Shown here: positions 7,665-17,272 of the stretch, piece by piece | How positions within the stretch are numbered: the first letter of the stretch is position 1 | Layout: every line of letters starts with the position of its first letter | Assembly: GCA_964470455.1 (NCBI GenBank) | Contig: CAYYCX010000003.1 | Span: 1-64,000 of the forward strand | Length of the DNA: 64,000 bases | Source of the DNA: JAWXBM01 sp964470455 | GTDB lineage: Bacteria > Pseudomonadota > Gammaproteobacteria > Xanthomonadales > SZUA-36 | Reading direction: 5' to 3' | Notes under the pieces: generated by a model | The model's database searches: none | What the model saw: only the letters and a program-made list of their open reading frames with translations | What the model was told of the DNA's origin: nothing | Program-made: the position numbers and the translations under genes

Positions 7665-9374
7665 TTATGTGTCCAACGCTTTTAGCGCCTCGAGATGGGC
7701 GACTGCTGCGCGTATGGCCTCGGGCCGCGTGTCATAGCGTTCCGATTCGCGCACCAAATCCAGCGAGCCGAGCCGTCCCAGCAAGCGCGTCACGTGGTAG
7801 GTCATGCCGGTGATGATCACGCGTTTGCCGTCTTCGCTGGCGCGCTGGATCATTTCCTCCAGCGCCAGCGCGGCGCTCACATCCATGCGCGGCACGTCCA
7901 GCAGGTCGATGATCAGTACTTTGTACTCGCTGACGCGGCTGAAGCCGCGGGTCATCTCGCTGGCGGCGCCGAAACTGATCAGGCCGCTGAGGTGCAGGAA
8001 CAGCAGGTCCTTGCGGTGTTTTTGGTACAACGCAGCCGTGGTTTCATCGAACAGGCGCTCGTGCGCCGGGTCGTTGATGGTGCGCATGGCTTCCATTTGC
8101 ACCTCGGCCATATCCTTCACCAGCACCAGGCTGGCGATCACCACGCCCACGCCCACGGCGGTGATCACATCGACGAACACCGTCAGGCCCAGCACCACCA
8201 GCATCAGTACCAGGTCGATTCGTGGCGCCCGGTGCATGCGGCGGATGAAACGCCAGTCGATCACGTCAAAACCCACCTTGATCAGGATGCCGGCCAGGGC
8301 GGCATGCGGTACGGACGACGCCAGTGGCCCGAGGCCGAGCACGAAGGCCAATAACACCACGCCATGGGTCATGCCGGACAACGCGGTGCGGCCACCGGCA
8401 TTGATGTTGGCCAGGGTGCGGATGGTGGCGCCGGCGCCGGGAATGCCCCCCGCCAGCCCGGCCACGAAGTTGCCGATGCCCTGGCCCACCAGTTCCTTGT
8501 CGGATTCGTGGAAGGTGCGGGTCATGTTGTCCGCCACCAGCGAAGTCAGCAGGCTGTCGATGGAACCCAGTGCGGCCAGCACCGCAGCCGACACCAGCAT
8601 GCTGTTCAGTTCGCTCAGGCTGATGGCCGGCAGGGTCCATTGCGGCAGGCCGGTGGGAATTTCGCCCAGAATGGCGACTCCGGGCAAGGTCAGGCCGAGC
8701 AAAGAACAGGCAATCAGGGCCACCAGCGGGGATGGCACCACGCGTGTGAAGCGTTTGGGCATCAGGAACACGATGGCCAGCGACACCAGGCCGACCAGCA
8801 CTGCCTGCCACTGCGGCGCCGTCAGCTCGGCAGGCAACACGGACAGTGCATTGACCACCGAACCGTGGGCGGGATAACCCAGCAAAGGCTCGAGCTGCAT
8901 GATGATCAGGATGGCGCCCACGCCGGTGAGAAAGCCCGAGATCACCGGGTAAGGCATCAGGTTGACGTAGCGTCCCAGCCGCAACCATCCGAACAGCATC
9001 TGGAAGCCGCCGGTCATCATCACCACGGTGAAAGCCACAGCGGGTTCGTCGGCAAATTGCGTGAACACCGATGCTGAGACTACCGTCATGGGTCCGGTGG
9101 GGCCGGAAACCTGGCTGGGCGTTCCGCCAAACAGGGCGGCAAACAGGCCCACGCAGACGGCGCCATACAAGCCGGCCACCGGGCCCGCGCCGGAAGCCAC
9201 GCCAAATGCCAGGGCCAGCGGCAGGGCGATGATGGCAGCGGTCAGGCCACCAAAAAGGTCGCCACGCAGGTGGCTGAAGCTCAGCGGGTTGGGCTTGAGC
9301 AGTTGCAGGAAGCCAATGGTCAGTTTGGATTTCATCGTGCTGTGGGATGCGCCGGTCCAGTCCGGCATGGACAA
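7665..9374 (-). CDS. SulP/SLC26-family anion permease with STAS domain
   Basis: This 569-residue inner-membrane transporter probably moves sulfate, bicarbonate or another anion. The N-terminal motif LKPNPLSF and the TM1 segment IIALPLALAFGVASGAGP are typical of SulP proteins, followed by about ten hydrophobic segments. A STAS domain covers about 430-555 (FLHLSGLISFGAA, LIIDLLDVPRMD). I take a TTG start at 9374 because GGAG lies exactly 7 nt upstream; ATG 9368 or 9335 are alternatives with poorer spacing. No carbonic anhydrase gene adjoins it, so the substrate is open. Confidence 0.87.
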   Translation of the reverse strand: MSMPDWTGASHSTMKSKLTIGFLQLLKPNPLSFSHLRGDLFGGLTAAIIALPLALAFGVASGAGPVAGLYGAVCVGLFAALFGGTPSQVSGPTGPMTVVSASVFTQFADEPAVAFTVVMMTGGFQMLFGWLRLGRYVNLMPYPVISGFLTGVGAILIIMQLEPLLGYPAHGSVVNALSVLPAELTAPQWQAVLVGLVSLAIVFLMPKRFTRVVPSPLVALIACSLLGLTLPGVAILGEIPTGLPQWTLPAISLSELNSMLVSAAVLAALGSIDSLLTSLVADNMTRTFHESDKELVGQGIGNFVAGLAGGIPGAGATIRTLANINAGGRTALSGMTHGVVLLAFVLGLGPLASSVPHAALAGILIKVGFDVIDWRFIRRMHRAPRIDLVLMLVVLGLTVFVDVITAVGVGVVIASLVLVKDMAEVQMEAMRTINDPAHERLFDETTAALYQKHRKDLLFLHLSGLISFGAASEMTRGFSRVSEYKVLIIDLLDVPRMDVSAALALEEMIQRASEDGKRVIITGMTYHVTRLLGRLGSLDLVRESERYDTRPEAIRAAVAHLEALKALDT

Positions 9375-9428
9375 AGTCGTGCTCCAGTTTAGCCGGGACG
9401 AAGTTCCGAAAACACGACCTGGATCAGT

Positions 9429-9761
9429 TCAGGACGAAGTTTCCCGCAACAGCGCCAACTTCTGGTTACGCCCGAGTTTCTTGATCGCGGCTTCGCGCTG
9501 GCCGGCGCTGCTGCGCGTGTGGCCCGATTCGGTGTAGACGATGGCCACCGGCTTGCGGCCATTAAAGTACTTGGCGCCACGCGGATGCTGCGAATGCTCC
9601 CGAAAGCGTCGCTCGGGGTCGGTGCTCACGCCGGTGTACAGCGTTCCGTCGTCACAGCGGATCATATACACCCACCAGTTGAATGATGTTCCTGGTTCTG
9701 CCGGAGCCGGCTCAGCGGCTTGGCCGCCGCCGGGCGGAGCCGGGTTTGCGGATTGCTTCAT
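9429..9761 (-). CDS. GIY-YIG domain protein (UPF0213/YhbQ-like)
   Basis: A 110-residue protein carries a single GIY-YIG nuclease-type domain: YMIRC and YTGVSTDPERR form the first strands, followed by HSQHPRGAKYF and the conserved Glu in QREAAIKKL. This matches the short stand-alone YhbQ-type family, whose biological role is poorly known. I start at ATG 9761, where an Ala/Pro-rich linker precedes the domain; a longer frame upstream overlaps the divergent gene and has no support. Confidence 0.8.
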   Translation of the reverse strand: MKQSANPAPPGGGQAAEPAPAEPGTSFNWWVYMIRCDDGTLYTGVSTDPERRFREHSQHPRGAKYFNGRKPVAIVYTESGHTRSSAGQREAAIKKLGRNQKLALLRETSS

Positions 9762-9970
9762 GGGGCAAGCATACCCCGTTTGTGCCTGCAGATTATTCCC
9801 CGGGGTTTGGGCCCGGGTTTGTTCAATTCGGCATCCGGACTTTGGACTTGTATTCCGGTTCTGCATGCCGTGTGCACCGGAACCCCACCGGCCTGCCTGG
9901 GGGAGTTCCAGTCTGCGGGTGCTTCGGGTATGGTGCGACTTGCCGCTCAACCGCCTGGACCTGTGCTTCC

Positions 9971-12052
9971 ATGATCTCATCGATTTTTCCGCGCTGTACG
10001 CAAACCCTGGGTCGACCTGCCCTGCTGCTGGCCGTATGGTTGATGGCCCTGTTGCTGGTCATGTGGCTACAGGTTGGCGCCGCCATGGCGGCAGACGCTC
10101 CATCCTACCCACGCGAAATCACGCTGCCCGGCGGCAAGGTCACAGTGCATCACCCCAGCGTCAGCGACTGGAAAGATTTCACCGTGCTCTCCGCCTGGGT
10201 TCCGGTGGAAATCGAGCCGGTGGGCAGCTCTCCCTGGACCGGCTCGGTGATGGTGCAGGCAGTCACCGAGATCCGTTTTGATGAGCGTGTGGTTTTGCTG
10301 GACGGGTTGCGCCCGGTGAAAGCCGTGGCGGATGAGACCATGCCGGAAGCCGCGGCCTCGCTGAAGAATTCCCCGGGCGCGTACCCTTTGTTGCAGGAAG
10401 CACTCGGGCAGGCGCAAACCACCGTGTCGCTGGAATACCTGCTGCGCGCCCTGCCCGAGGGTATTGCCGATACGCTGCCGCAGCCGGCGCCGCCGCGGCA
10501 GCAGGATGTGCCCGATATCATTTTCTCGGAACAGCCCGCCGTGCTGGTCCTGTTCGATGGCCCGCCGCAAACCGCGCCCATTCGCGATTCACGGCTGGAA
10601 ATCGCCGTGAACACCAGCTGGACGCTGTTTCACGACACCTCCGACGACTTCTGGTACCTGGTATTCGGCGATTACTGGCTGCGGAACAGCAGCCTGTCCG
10701 GGGGCACGTGGGAAGTTGCAGCGCAGCTGCCACAGGAAATTGCCAACCTGGCCATGGCCAACGGCTGGGAACGAATGAAGCGAATCCTGCCGCCAAAGCA
10801 GACCGATCGGGTACCACCGCCATTGAAGATCAGCTACCAACCGGCGGAGCTGGTGGTGTTTGACGGGCCGCCACAACTGCAGCCATTACCCGGAACCGCG
10901 TTGCAGTACGTGGTCAATACGGATCATGACCTGTTCCAGTACGAAAACCACTGGTACCTGCTGCTGGCCGGCCGCTGGTTCAGCGCGCGCGACCTGAAGG
11001 GGCAATGGAGCTTTGAGCCGCAGCTGCCGCAGGCTTTCGCGGACATTCCCGCCAATGGCGACAAGGCGCATGTACTGGCCGCGATTCCCGGTACGGAGGA
11101 AAACCGCATTGCCCTGGTGGAAGCCGCCCTGCCGCGCAGCCGCATGATTGACAGCCAGGATGCCAGCGCGCTGTCGGTGCGCTATGACGGCGAACCGCAG
11201 TTCACCTGGATCAACGGCGTGCTGCTGGAACGCGCGGTGAACACCACCAGCCAGGTGCTCAGGCACAACGACAATTACTACCTGCTGGACAATGCTGCCT
11301 GGTACGTTTCATCAACCCCAGGCGGCCCCTGGCGCGCGGCCCTGCAGATCCCGGACGTGGTCTATTCCATCCCCCCGGATGATCCGGCGTACAACATGAC
11401 CTTTGTGAAGCTCGCCGGTTTCGATAACAAAACAGGCCGCCAGGCCTACATCCACACCTATGGTTACAGCGGCACCTACACCGCCGACAAAGGCCTGATC
11501 AAGGGTTACGGGCCCACCGGTTCCGGCAAGTACTACGACCCGACCTACGATCCACGCCAGCGTGACCCGTACTTCTGGAGCACCTTTGGGTACGGCGGAT
11601 ACTGGCCGCCCTACGGATATGGCGCGCGCTACTACCCCTGGGCCGGTGGCTGGCGTTACGGCGGTTGGTACGATCCGTTCTGGGGTAACCCCTATCCATA
11701 CCCGGTATCCGTTTCCACGGATGTCAATGTTCCGGAAGGCGATACCGACTGGGTGATGGATGACGAGGGCCGGAAACATGAGGTTGTCATTCGCGACGAC
11801 CACAATTACGTGGATGCGGGTGGATACCGCGTCAAAGCTGCGCCTGCAGCCACGAACGATGAGGCCTTGTATGCCGGTCCGGACGGCACCTTGTACCGCA
11901 TGGGCGCGAATGGCTGGCAGGTAAGACAGGGAGACGCGTGGCTGACCGTCGCCGGGCCCGTGCCGGACGCCGTATTGCGGGAATACCAGGCACGGCAGGC
12001 GGGATATGCCGGTTACCAGCAATACCAGCAGGAAAAGGAGGCAGTCAATTGA
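9971..12052 (+). CDS. Uncharacterised exported protein with three ~65-residue repeats and a Gly/Tyr-rich region
   Basis: I do not recognise a named family. From ATG 9971 the 693-residue product has an N-terminal hydrophobic segment (about 18-40) ending in AAMAAD, a likely signal peptide or anchor. Three related units begin near residues 188, 292 and 400; each has a Phe/Tyr-Asp-Gly-(Pro/Glu)-Pro-Gln core, then A-V-N-T or V-V-N-T and a W/Y-Y-L-(V/L) strand, suggesting a small beta domain. A Gly/Tyr/Trp/Pro-rich stretch lies near 528-580, followed by a short segment with YAGPDGTLYRMG. The stop codon overlaps the TTG start of the following lipoprotein gene, so the two are probably coupled and act together in the envelope. 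Confidence 0.75.
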   Translation: MISSIFPRCTQTLGRPALLLAVWLMALLLVMWLQVGAAMAADAPSYPREITLPGGKVTVHHPSVSDWKDFTVLSAWVPVEIEPVGSSPWTGSVMVQAVTEIRFDERVVLLDGLRPVKAVADETMPEAAASLKNSPGAYPLLQEALGQAQTTVSLEYLLRALPEGIADTLPQPAPPRQQDVPDIIFSEQPAVLVLFDGPPQTAPIRDSRLEIAVNTSWTLFHDTSDDFWYLVFGDYWLRNSSLSGGTWEVAAQLPQEIANLAMANGWERMKRILPPKQTDRVPPPLKISYQPAELVVFDGPPQLQPLPGTALQYVVNTDHDLFQYENHWYLLLAGRWFSARDLKGQWSFEPQLPQAFADIPANGDKAHVLAAIPGTEENRIALVEAALPRSRMIDSQDASALSVRYDGEPQFTWINGVLLERAVNTTSQVLRHNDNYYLLDNAAWYVSSTPGGPWRAALQIPDVVYSIPPDDPAYNMTFVKLAGFDNKTGRQAYIHTYGYSGTYTADKGLIKGYGPTGSGKYYDPTYDPRQRDPYFWSTFGYGGYWPPYGYGARYYPWAGGWRYGGWYDPFWGNPYPYPVSVSTDVNVPEGDTDWVMDDEGRKHEVVIRDDHNYVDAGGYRVKAAPAATNDEALYAGPDGTLYRMGANGWQVRQGDAWLTVAGPVPDAVLREYQARQAGYAGYQQYQQEKEAVN

Positions 12053-12522
12053 ACCGGATTATGGCATGCGGACAGGAACCGCTGGATTTGCGAAACCCCG
12101 GTGTTTTGCGAAACCGCCATCGACTGGGCGTGGTGGCCATGCTGGCGCTGGCGCTCAGCCTGGGCGGTTGCGGCAGCACCAAGGTGTATACCGCCGACAA
12201 GACCGTGGTTTACCAGGAGTCGGTTTACAACGTATCCAATGTGAAAGTATTCACCCGCAAGAATGTTGCCATCCAGCCCGACGGTTCCACGGTCAATCTG
12301 GCGAACCTGGATGAACCGGGCTTCAACCAGTTACTGGGCGGCGGCTCCGCCGTCGCCGTGCAGCAGGGATTTCTGCTGGATGACATCGAAGTGCTCTACC
12401 AGCAGGCTGACGTTTCCAGCTGGAAGGAATTCAAAAAGCTGAACAAGCGCTTCATGTCCGCTTCCAAAGACCTGAACAAATTCCTGGCCAACAGCAAGAA
12501 AACCCAGCTGAAGCTGAAATAG
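12049..12522 (+). CDS. Small lipoprotein coupled to the upstream repeat protein
   Basis: A 157-residue protein of unknown function has a lipobox (LSLGGC) after a hydrophobic stretch, so it should be lipidated. I start at TTG 12049: AAGGAGG lies 7 nt upstream and the start overlaps the previous stop as ATTGA. ATG 12061 is the alternative, but its spacing from the ribosome-binding site is about 20 nt. The mature part contains KNVAIQPDGS and a Lys-rich C-terminus ending KKTQLKLK. Context implies a shared job with the gene at 9971. Confidence 0.72.
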   Translation: MNRIMACGQEPLDLRNPGVLRNRHRLGVVAMLALALSLGGCGSTKVYTADKTVVYQESVYNVSNVKVFTRKNVAIQPDGSTVNLANLDEPGFNQLLGGGSAVAVQQGFLLDDIEVLYQQADVSSWKEFKKLNKRFMSASKDLNKFLANSKKTQLKLK

Positions 12523-12657
12523 TATCGCCAGGGAATGCTTGGTTCTCGTTTCCCTTGATCAGCAGGGCTCCGGTTAAAGGGGAGACATGAAGTTGTTCGG
12601 AGTTTCAGCAGTGTTGCATGGCGCAGGCTTGCCGCCTGGAACCGGTCGAAGCCGTGA

Positions 12658-13473
12658 CTACCCGGCCAGAGTCCGGATCAGCATGCGAATGGCGACGATC
12701 AGAAGGAAGCTGCCAAACAGCAGAGTCAGGTAACGCCTGTCCAGGGCATGGGCCAGGCGGGCGCCCAATGGCGCGGCCAGCACCGTGGTTGGAGCAATCA
12801 ACGCCAGGCCGATCAGGTTGACATAGCCGACGCTGCCGGGGGGAAGCAAAGGGTTGCCATACCCGGCCATCATGAAACCCAGTGTGCCCGGGACAGCGAT
12901 CACCAGGCCAAACAGGGCGGCGGTGCCCACGGCGCGATGAATGGGCTCGCCAAAGGCAGTCAGGGTGGGCACGCTGAGCGAACCTCCACCGATGCCCATC
13001 ATGGTTGAGATCAGCCCGATCAGCGTCGGCACCGGGAACATGGCCGGGCTTCTTGGCACACCCTGGGTGATGGTTTTGTCATCGAGGGGCAAGATCATCT
13101 TGGCCGCCACCAGGAAAGCCACGCCGGCGAAGATTCCGGACAGCACGCGGCTGTGTACCTGGCTGGCCAGCCAGGTTCCGGCCAGTGCGCCGATGAATAT
13201 CCAGACCGCCCATCTTTTCGCCAGCTCGATATCAACGGCCTCACGCCTGAAATGGGCACGGGAAGAGGAAAGCGAAGTCGGGATGATCGTCGCCAGCGAT
13301 GTGGCGACAGCGATGTGCATGCGGATCGAGGGATCCGTGCCGACAAAGCCCAGGGCGAATTCCAGCATGGGAACGATGACGATGCCACCACCGACACCGA
13401 GCAGGCCGGCGAGAATGCCGCCGACCACGCCGGTGAACAGCATGGCAACCGCCAGCGTTATAAGGTCAATCAC
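12658..13473 (-). CDS. TSUP (TauE/SafE) family membrane transporter
   Basis: This 271-residue protein has the two-fold TSUP architecture of about eight membrane segments, with glycine-rich motifs GLLGVGGGIVIVPML near the N-terminus and GIGGGSLSVPTL in the second half. Characterised members export sulfite, sulfoacetate or other organic acids; the substrate here is not known. It is divergent from the aspartate dehydrogenase gene across a 196-bp region and may belong to the same catabolic module. Confidence 0.85.
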   Translation of the reverse strand: MIDLITLAVAMLFTGVVGGILAGLLGVGGGIVIVPMLEFALGFVGTDPSIRMHIAVATSLATIIPTSLSSSRAHFRREAVDIELAKRWAVWIFIGALAGTWLASQVHSRVLSGIFAGVAFLVAAKMILPLDDKTITQGVPRSPAMFPVPTLIGLISTMMGIGGGSLSVPTLTAFGEPIHRAVGTAALFGLVIAVPGTLGFMMAGYGNPLLPPGSVGYVNLIGLALIAPTTVLAAPLGARLAHALDRRYLTLLFGSFLLIVAIRMLIRTLAG

Positions 13474-13669
13474 AGGCTTTGTCCAGGGTTTGCGGGATGG
13501 CCAGCCAAGTCAGTCGGTTTCCATGATGTTGCTGAGCTCCACCCCATGTTTGCCGAATGGGAATGCACGTCACTGGGCGTGTATTCAATAACATAATCAG
13601 GTATACGTAAATGCCGGTGGCATTTGCCGCGGATTTCGACGGTTGGTGTTGTGACAGTGGAATGGCCTG

Positions 13670-14491
13670 ATGAAGCACAGCAATAAAGAACTGAGAGTAG
13701 GCATCGCCGGCCTCGGTACCATTGGCGGCAAGGTTGCCGATGTACTGGAGGAGGGCATTCCCGGGCTGCGGCTGGTGGCGGTGCACACGCGCACCGAATC
13801 CACCGCGCAGGAACACATGCGCAACTACAAAAACAAGGTACCGCTGGTGTCAGCTGAAGCGTTGACGGAGTTGGCGGACATCATCGTCGATTGTGTTCCC
13901 AAGCAGGGCTTCCGGGCCGTGGTGGAGCCCGGCCTGAAGGCCGGACGCACCATCGTGACAGTCAGTGGCGCCGCCTTGCTGGCCAATGAAGACCTGGTTG
14001 ACCTGGCGAAGGACCACGGTGGCCGATTGATCCTGGCCAGTGGCGCATTGCTGGGCCTGGATGCCATCCGGGCGGCGGCCGAAGGAAAGATCTTCTCCGT
14101 AACCATGATTACCCGCAAGCCTCCCACGTCCCTGCAGGGCGCGCCCTACCTTACGGAAAACCAGGTTGACATCAGCAACCTGGCCGAACCGCTGCGGGTA
14201 TTCGAGGGCAGCGCCTATGACGGGGCGCGCGGGTTTCCTGCGAATGTGAATGTGGCGGCTGCAGTCGGCCTGGCCGGAATCGGCGCACGCAACACCCGGC
14301 TGGAAATCTGGGCTGATCCAACCCGGACGCGCAACACGCACACCATCAAGGTGGACGCCGACAGCGCGCGCTTTGAAATGACGATCGAAAATTTCCCCTC
14401 CGAGTCCAACCCCGGTACCAGCAGGATCACTGCCCTGAGCGTGATCGCTACATTGCGGGGGTTGGTGCAAAGCCTGAAGGTGGGCTCCTGA
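13670..14491 (+). CDS. Aspartate dehydrogenase (NadX-like)
   Basis: The family oxidises L-aspartate to iminoaspartate/oxaloacetate with NAD(P). The 273-residue product has a Rossmann motif GIAGLGTIGGK at 11-21, a central VSGAALLANEDL segment, and the C-terminal domain with FPANVNVAAA and RNTHTIKVD, which match aspartate dehydrogenases. In other bacteria such genes are found beside aldehyde dehydrogenase genes, as here, so it may act on an amino-acid intermediate of a catabolic route rather than in NAD synthesis; no nadA/nadC genes are nearby. The upstream region 13474-13669 contains GTATACGTAAATGC at 13601, resembling a sequence upstream of the dehydrogenase gene at 16058. Confidence 0.85.
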   Translation: MKHSNKELRVGIAGLGTIGGKVADVLEEGIPGLRLVAVHTRTESTAQEHMRNYKNKVPLVSAEALTELADIIVDCVPKQGFRAVVEPGLKAGRTIVTVSGAALLANEDLVDLAKDHGGRLILASGALLGLDAIRAAAEGKIFSVTMITRKPPTSLQGAPYLTENQVDISNLAEPLRVFEGSAYDGARGFPANVNVAAAVGLAGIGARNTRLEIWADPTRTRNTHTIKVDADSARFEMTIENFPSESNPGTSRITALSVIATLRGLVQSLKVGS

Positions 14492-14540
14492 TGAGAGTCG
14501 GCTGACCAGGAAAGTGCCTGCTCCTGAACGGCCTGCAGCA

Positions 14541-15977
14541 CTAAACAATCGCCAGGCTGTGGGAAAGATTTTTCGTGATCATGTAGTTGTGCAGGCCTTC
14601 AGTGCCACCCTCGCGGCCGTAACCGCTGGATTTCACGCCGCCGAAGGGCGTTTCGGGCAAGGAAGCTTCGAGGGTATTGATGGAAATATTGCCTGCTTCG
14701 ATGCCATCGAGCATGCGATCCACGTAATCCGCCCGGTTGGTGAAGCCGTACGCTGCCAGGCCATAGGGTACTGAGTTGGCTTTCTGGATTGCCTCATCCA
14801 GCGAGCCTACCGGGTTGATGATCGCCAGAGGCCCGAAGGGCTCTTCCTGCATCACCCGCGCTGAATCCGGCACGTTGGCCAGCACCGTTGGCTCAAAGAA
14901 ATAGCCTCGGGTGCCTTTCCGCTTGCCGCCCGTTTTCAGTTCGGCCCCTTGCGCCACCGCGTCTTCAACCAGTTCGGTCAAAGCTTCAACCCGGCGGCCG
15001 TTGGCCAACGGACCCATTTCCACACCCGCATCAAACCCGTTACCCACCACTGTTTGGGCGGCACGTTCAACGAACAGCCGGGTGTAATTTTCGTAAATGC
15101 TCTGGTGCACAAAGAAGCGCGTGGGCGAGGTGCAAACCTGCCCGGCATTGCGCATCTTGCGCACGGCTCCGGAAATGGCCGCGGCTTTTACATCCGTGTC
15201 CTCGCATACGATCACGGGCGCATGGCCACCCAGTTCCATCAACACCGGAGTCATGTGCTGCGATGCCAGGGTGGTCAGATGCCTGCCAACGGCCGTGGAG
15301 CCGGTAAAGGCCACCAGCCGCACCGAGTCGTGCCGGATCAGGTGTTCCGATATGTGCGCCGGCTTGCCAAATACCAGGTTCAATACTCCCGGTGGCAGCC
15401 CGGCATCGTGCAAGGCGCGGGCGATGTGCAGTGCGCCGGCCGGTGTTTCCTCGGCGGCCTTGAGAATGATCGAACAGCCCGACGCGATGGCTCCGGCCAC
15501 CTTGCGGCAAGGCTGGCTCATCGGGAAATTCCACGGTGAAAACCCGGCGACCACCCCAATGGGTTGGTGATGGACGATGTAACGCACGCCCGGAGCGCTG
15601 GGAATGACCCGGCCGTAGGTGCGAGTCGCCTCGCCGGCGTCCCATTCAAGAAACTCGCACCCCCGGATGACTTCCAGGCGCGCCTGCGGAAGCGGCTTGC
15701 CGTGTTCCGCGGTAATGGCGGTGGCGATCTCTTCCTGCCGCTCGCGCATCAGCGCGGCGGCCTTGTTTAATACCAGGGCGCGTTGTGCGGGCGCCGCCTG
15801 GCGCCAGATCCGGAATCCCTTTTCCGCAGCTGCCAGCGCATCGTCCAGATCGCTGTTTTCAGCAACCGGCAGGCGGCCAATCTCCTCTTCCGTCGCGGGA
15901 TTCAGCACCGGCATGTCACTGGCCGTCTTGCGCCATTTTCCGTTGATGTAAAGCTGCAGGTCCGGATAGTTGTTCAT
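14541..15977 (-). CDS. NAD(P)-dependent succinate-semialdehyde dehydrogenase-like aldehyde dehydrogenase
   Basis: This 478-residue enzyme oxidises an aldehyde to its acid. GFSPWNFPMSQ, FTGSTAVGRHL, the general base Glu in MELGGHAP and the nucleophile Cys in NAGQVCTSPTRF are all present, as is the C-terminal PFGGVKSSGYGREGG typical of the GabD group. ATG 15977 is chosen because AGGAA precedes it; a frame extension of 19 residues upstream lacks support. It lies between aspartate dehydrogenase and a LysR gene, so the real substrate may be a semialdehyde produced by this module. Confidence 0.88.
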   Translation of the reverse strand: MNNYPDLQLYINGKWRKTASDMPVLNPATEEEIGRLPVAENSDLDDALAAAEKGFRIWRQAAPAQRALVLNKAAALMRERQEEIATAITAEHGKPLPQARLEVIRGCEFLEWDAGEATRTYGRVIPSAPGVRYIVHHQPIGVVAGFSPWNFPMSQPCRKVAGAIASGCSIILKAAEETPAGALHIARALHDAGLPPGVLNLVFGKPAHISEHLIRHDSVRLVAFTGSTAVGRHLTTLASQHMTPVLMELGGHAPVIVCEDTDVKAAAISGAVRKMRNAGQVCTSPTRFFVHQSIYENYTRLFVERAAQTVVGNGFDAGVEMGPLANGRRVEALTELVEDAVAQGAELKTGGKRKGTRGYFFEPTVLANVPDSARVMQEEPFGPLAIINPVGSLDEAIQKANSVPYGLAAYGFTNRADYVDRMLDGIEAGNISINTLEASLPETPFGGVKSSGYGREGGTEGLHNYMITKNLSHSLAIV

Positions 15978-16110
15978 GACGTTTCCTGGGTCGGATCTGC
16001 CCTGTGTCGGGCGGTTTGAGGTTTCAGCGGGCAAAGACTGCCATAAGGAAGATTGAAATATGTAAATGCAGATATGTGATTTGTTGATATCAGAAGGCCA
16101 AGGTTGCTTT

Positions 16111-16139
16111 GGGTTGTTGCGGGTTGTTGCGGGTTGTTC
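16111..16139. repeat. 10-bp tandem repeat (about 2.9 copies)
   Basis: The unit GGGTTGTTGC occurs twice exactly and a third time with the final bases changed, in the short gap between the LysR gene end (16160) and the aldehyde dehydrogenase start (15977). The region also holds GATAT (16071-16075) and ATATC (16087-16091) with an 11-nt spacer, a possible weak LysR-type half-site pair. Confidence 0.6.
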
Positions 16140-16159
16140 GGGCGTTTTGACTCAGGTTT

Positions 16160-17116
16160 TCACGCGCTGGCCTTCATCCGGTCTGCCGTGCGATGCAAGG
16201 CTTTGAGAAATTCCGTTCCCGCCGGTGACAGGCTGTCTGCGCCACGGTAGGTGATCCCCACCGGGCCTTTGCCGAACGGCACCTGCCAATCCACTGCGGC
16301 GAGGTTCCGGCTCTTGATGTCATGGGCAACCACGTGTTCAGGCATCAGGCTGACCAGGTCACGTTTCTGCAGCAGCGAACGGTTGGTCAGGTACGATACC
16401 GATTCAAGCACCGCAGGTGGTACGTACTGATCCTGGGCGACAAAAAACTGGTCAATCTGCCGCCGCAACGTGGTTTCCTGTGGCGGCAATATCCAGCTGA
16501 ATTTTTGAATCTGGTCGAACGAAACCGATGACTTTCCTGCCAGCGGATGCCGCGGGCCAACCACCGCCAGTATGCGTTCGTCAAACAGCCGCTCCTGTAC
16601 CAGCCTGGCGCGGGCCCGATAGGCCGGCAGCCGGCCGACTATCATGTCAATCTCGCCGGAAAGGAGCGCCGGCATCAGCGCATCGTTGGTGCCCTCGACC
16701 ACTTTGATGGTGACGTTTGGGCGCTCTTCCAGCACCGCGTTGATGGCCAGGGGCAGCAGGTCCGCTGCCGCCGCCAACAGGGTGCCCACCACGACCCTGC
16801 CACTGCTGCCTTCAGTGAGATCATCCAGTTCCTGTGCCGCAATCGAAACCTGGGCAAGTATCTGCTTGCCGTGCCGGATCAGTGATTCCCCAAAGGCCGT
16901 CGGGACCACGCCCCGGTTGGTGCGATCGAACAGTTTCACTTCAAAGTCGTGTTCAAGATCGTGGATCAGTTTGGAGGCCGCCGGCTGGGACATCCGCAAA
17001 TCGCGGGCCGCGTTCTGGATGTTTCCATAACGACTGACGGCCACCAGCAGTCGCAGCTGCCGGAGCTTCAGCCGGGTGATGGCGCGATCGACGATACGAG
17101 TGTGGCGGGTTACCAA
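16160..17116 (-). CDS. LysR-family transcriptional regulator
   Basis: The 318-residue product has an N-terminal winged helix-turn-helix (RLLVAVSRYGNIQNAARDL, MSQPAASKLIHDLE) and a C-terminal periplasmic-binding-like effector domain. I start at TTG 17116 because GGAG lies exactly 7 nt upstream and the length then fits the family; the open frame extends 37 codons further without support. It is divergent from the DapA-like gene, with a perfect inverted repeat in between, and most likely controls that operon and possibly the neighbouring dehydrogenases in response to a pathway intermediate. Confidence 0.88.
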   Translation of the reverse strand: MVTRHTRIVDRAITRLKLRQLRLLVAVSRYGNIQNAARDLRMSQPAASKLIHDLEHDFEVKLFDRTNRGVVPTAFGESLIRHGKQILAQVSIAAQELDDLTEGSSGRVVVGTLLAAAADLLPLAINAVLEERPNVTIKVVEGTNDALMPALLSGEIDMIVGRLPAYRARARLVQERLFDERILAVVGPRHPLAGKSSVSFDQIQKFSWILPPQETTLRRQIDQFFVAQDQYVPPAVLESVSYLTNRSLLQKRDLVSLMPEHVVAHDIKSRNLAAVDWQVPFGKGPVGITYRGADSLSPAGTEFLKALHRTADRMKASA

Positions 17117-17247
17117 GGCAAATCTCCGATAAAAATGGCGCCGAAGCGTGTTCCGGCTAACCGGCCCTTGCTGTCCAGGTGGTTCAGGGCCACGTTCCCA
17201 GTCCAGCCGTGGCCAGGGAATTTCCATTATCGCAGGATCAAGCGAAC

Positions 17248-17272
17248 TGGATATACAATTTATCTATATCCA
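17248..17272. promoter_or_regulatory. Candidate LysR operator
   Basis: TGGATATA (17248-17255) and TATATCCA (17265-17272) form a perfect 8-bp inverted repeat with a 9-nt AT-rich spacer between the divergent LysR and DapA-like genes. This dyad contains the T-N11-A layout typical of LysR sites. Confidence 0.6.
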
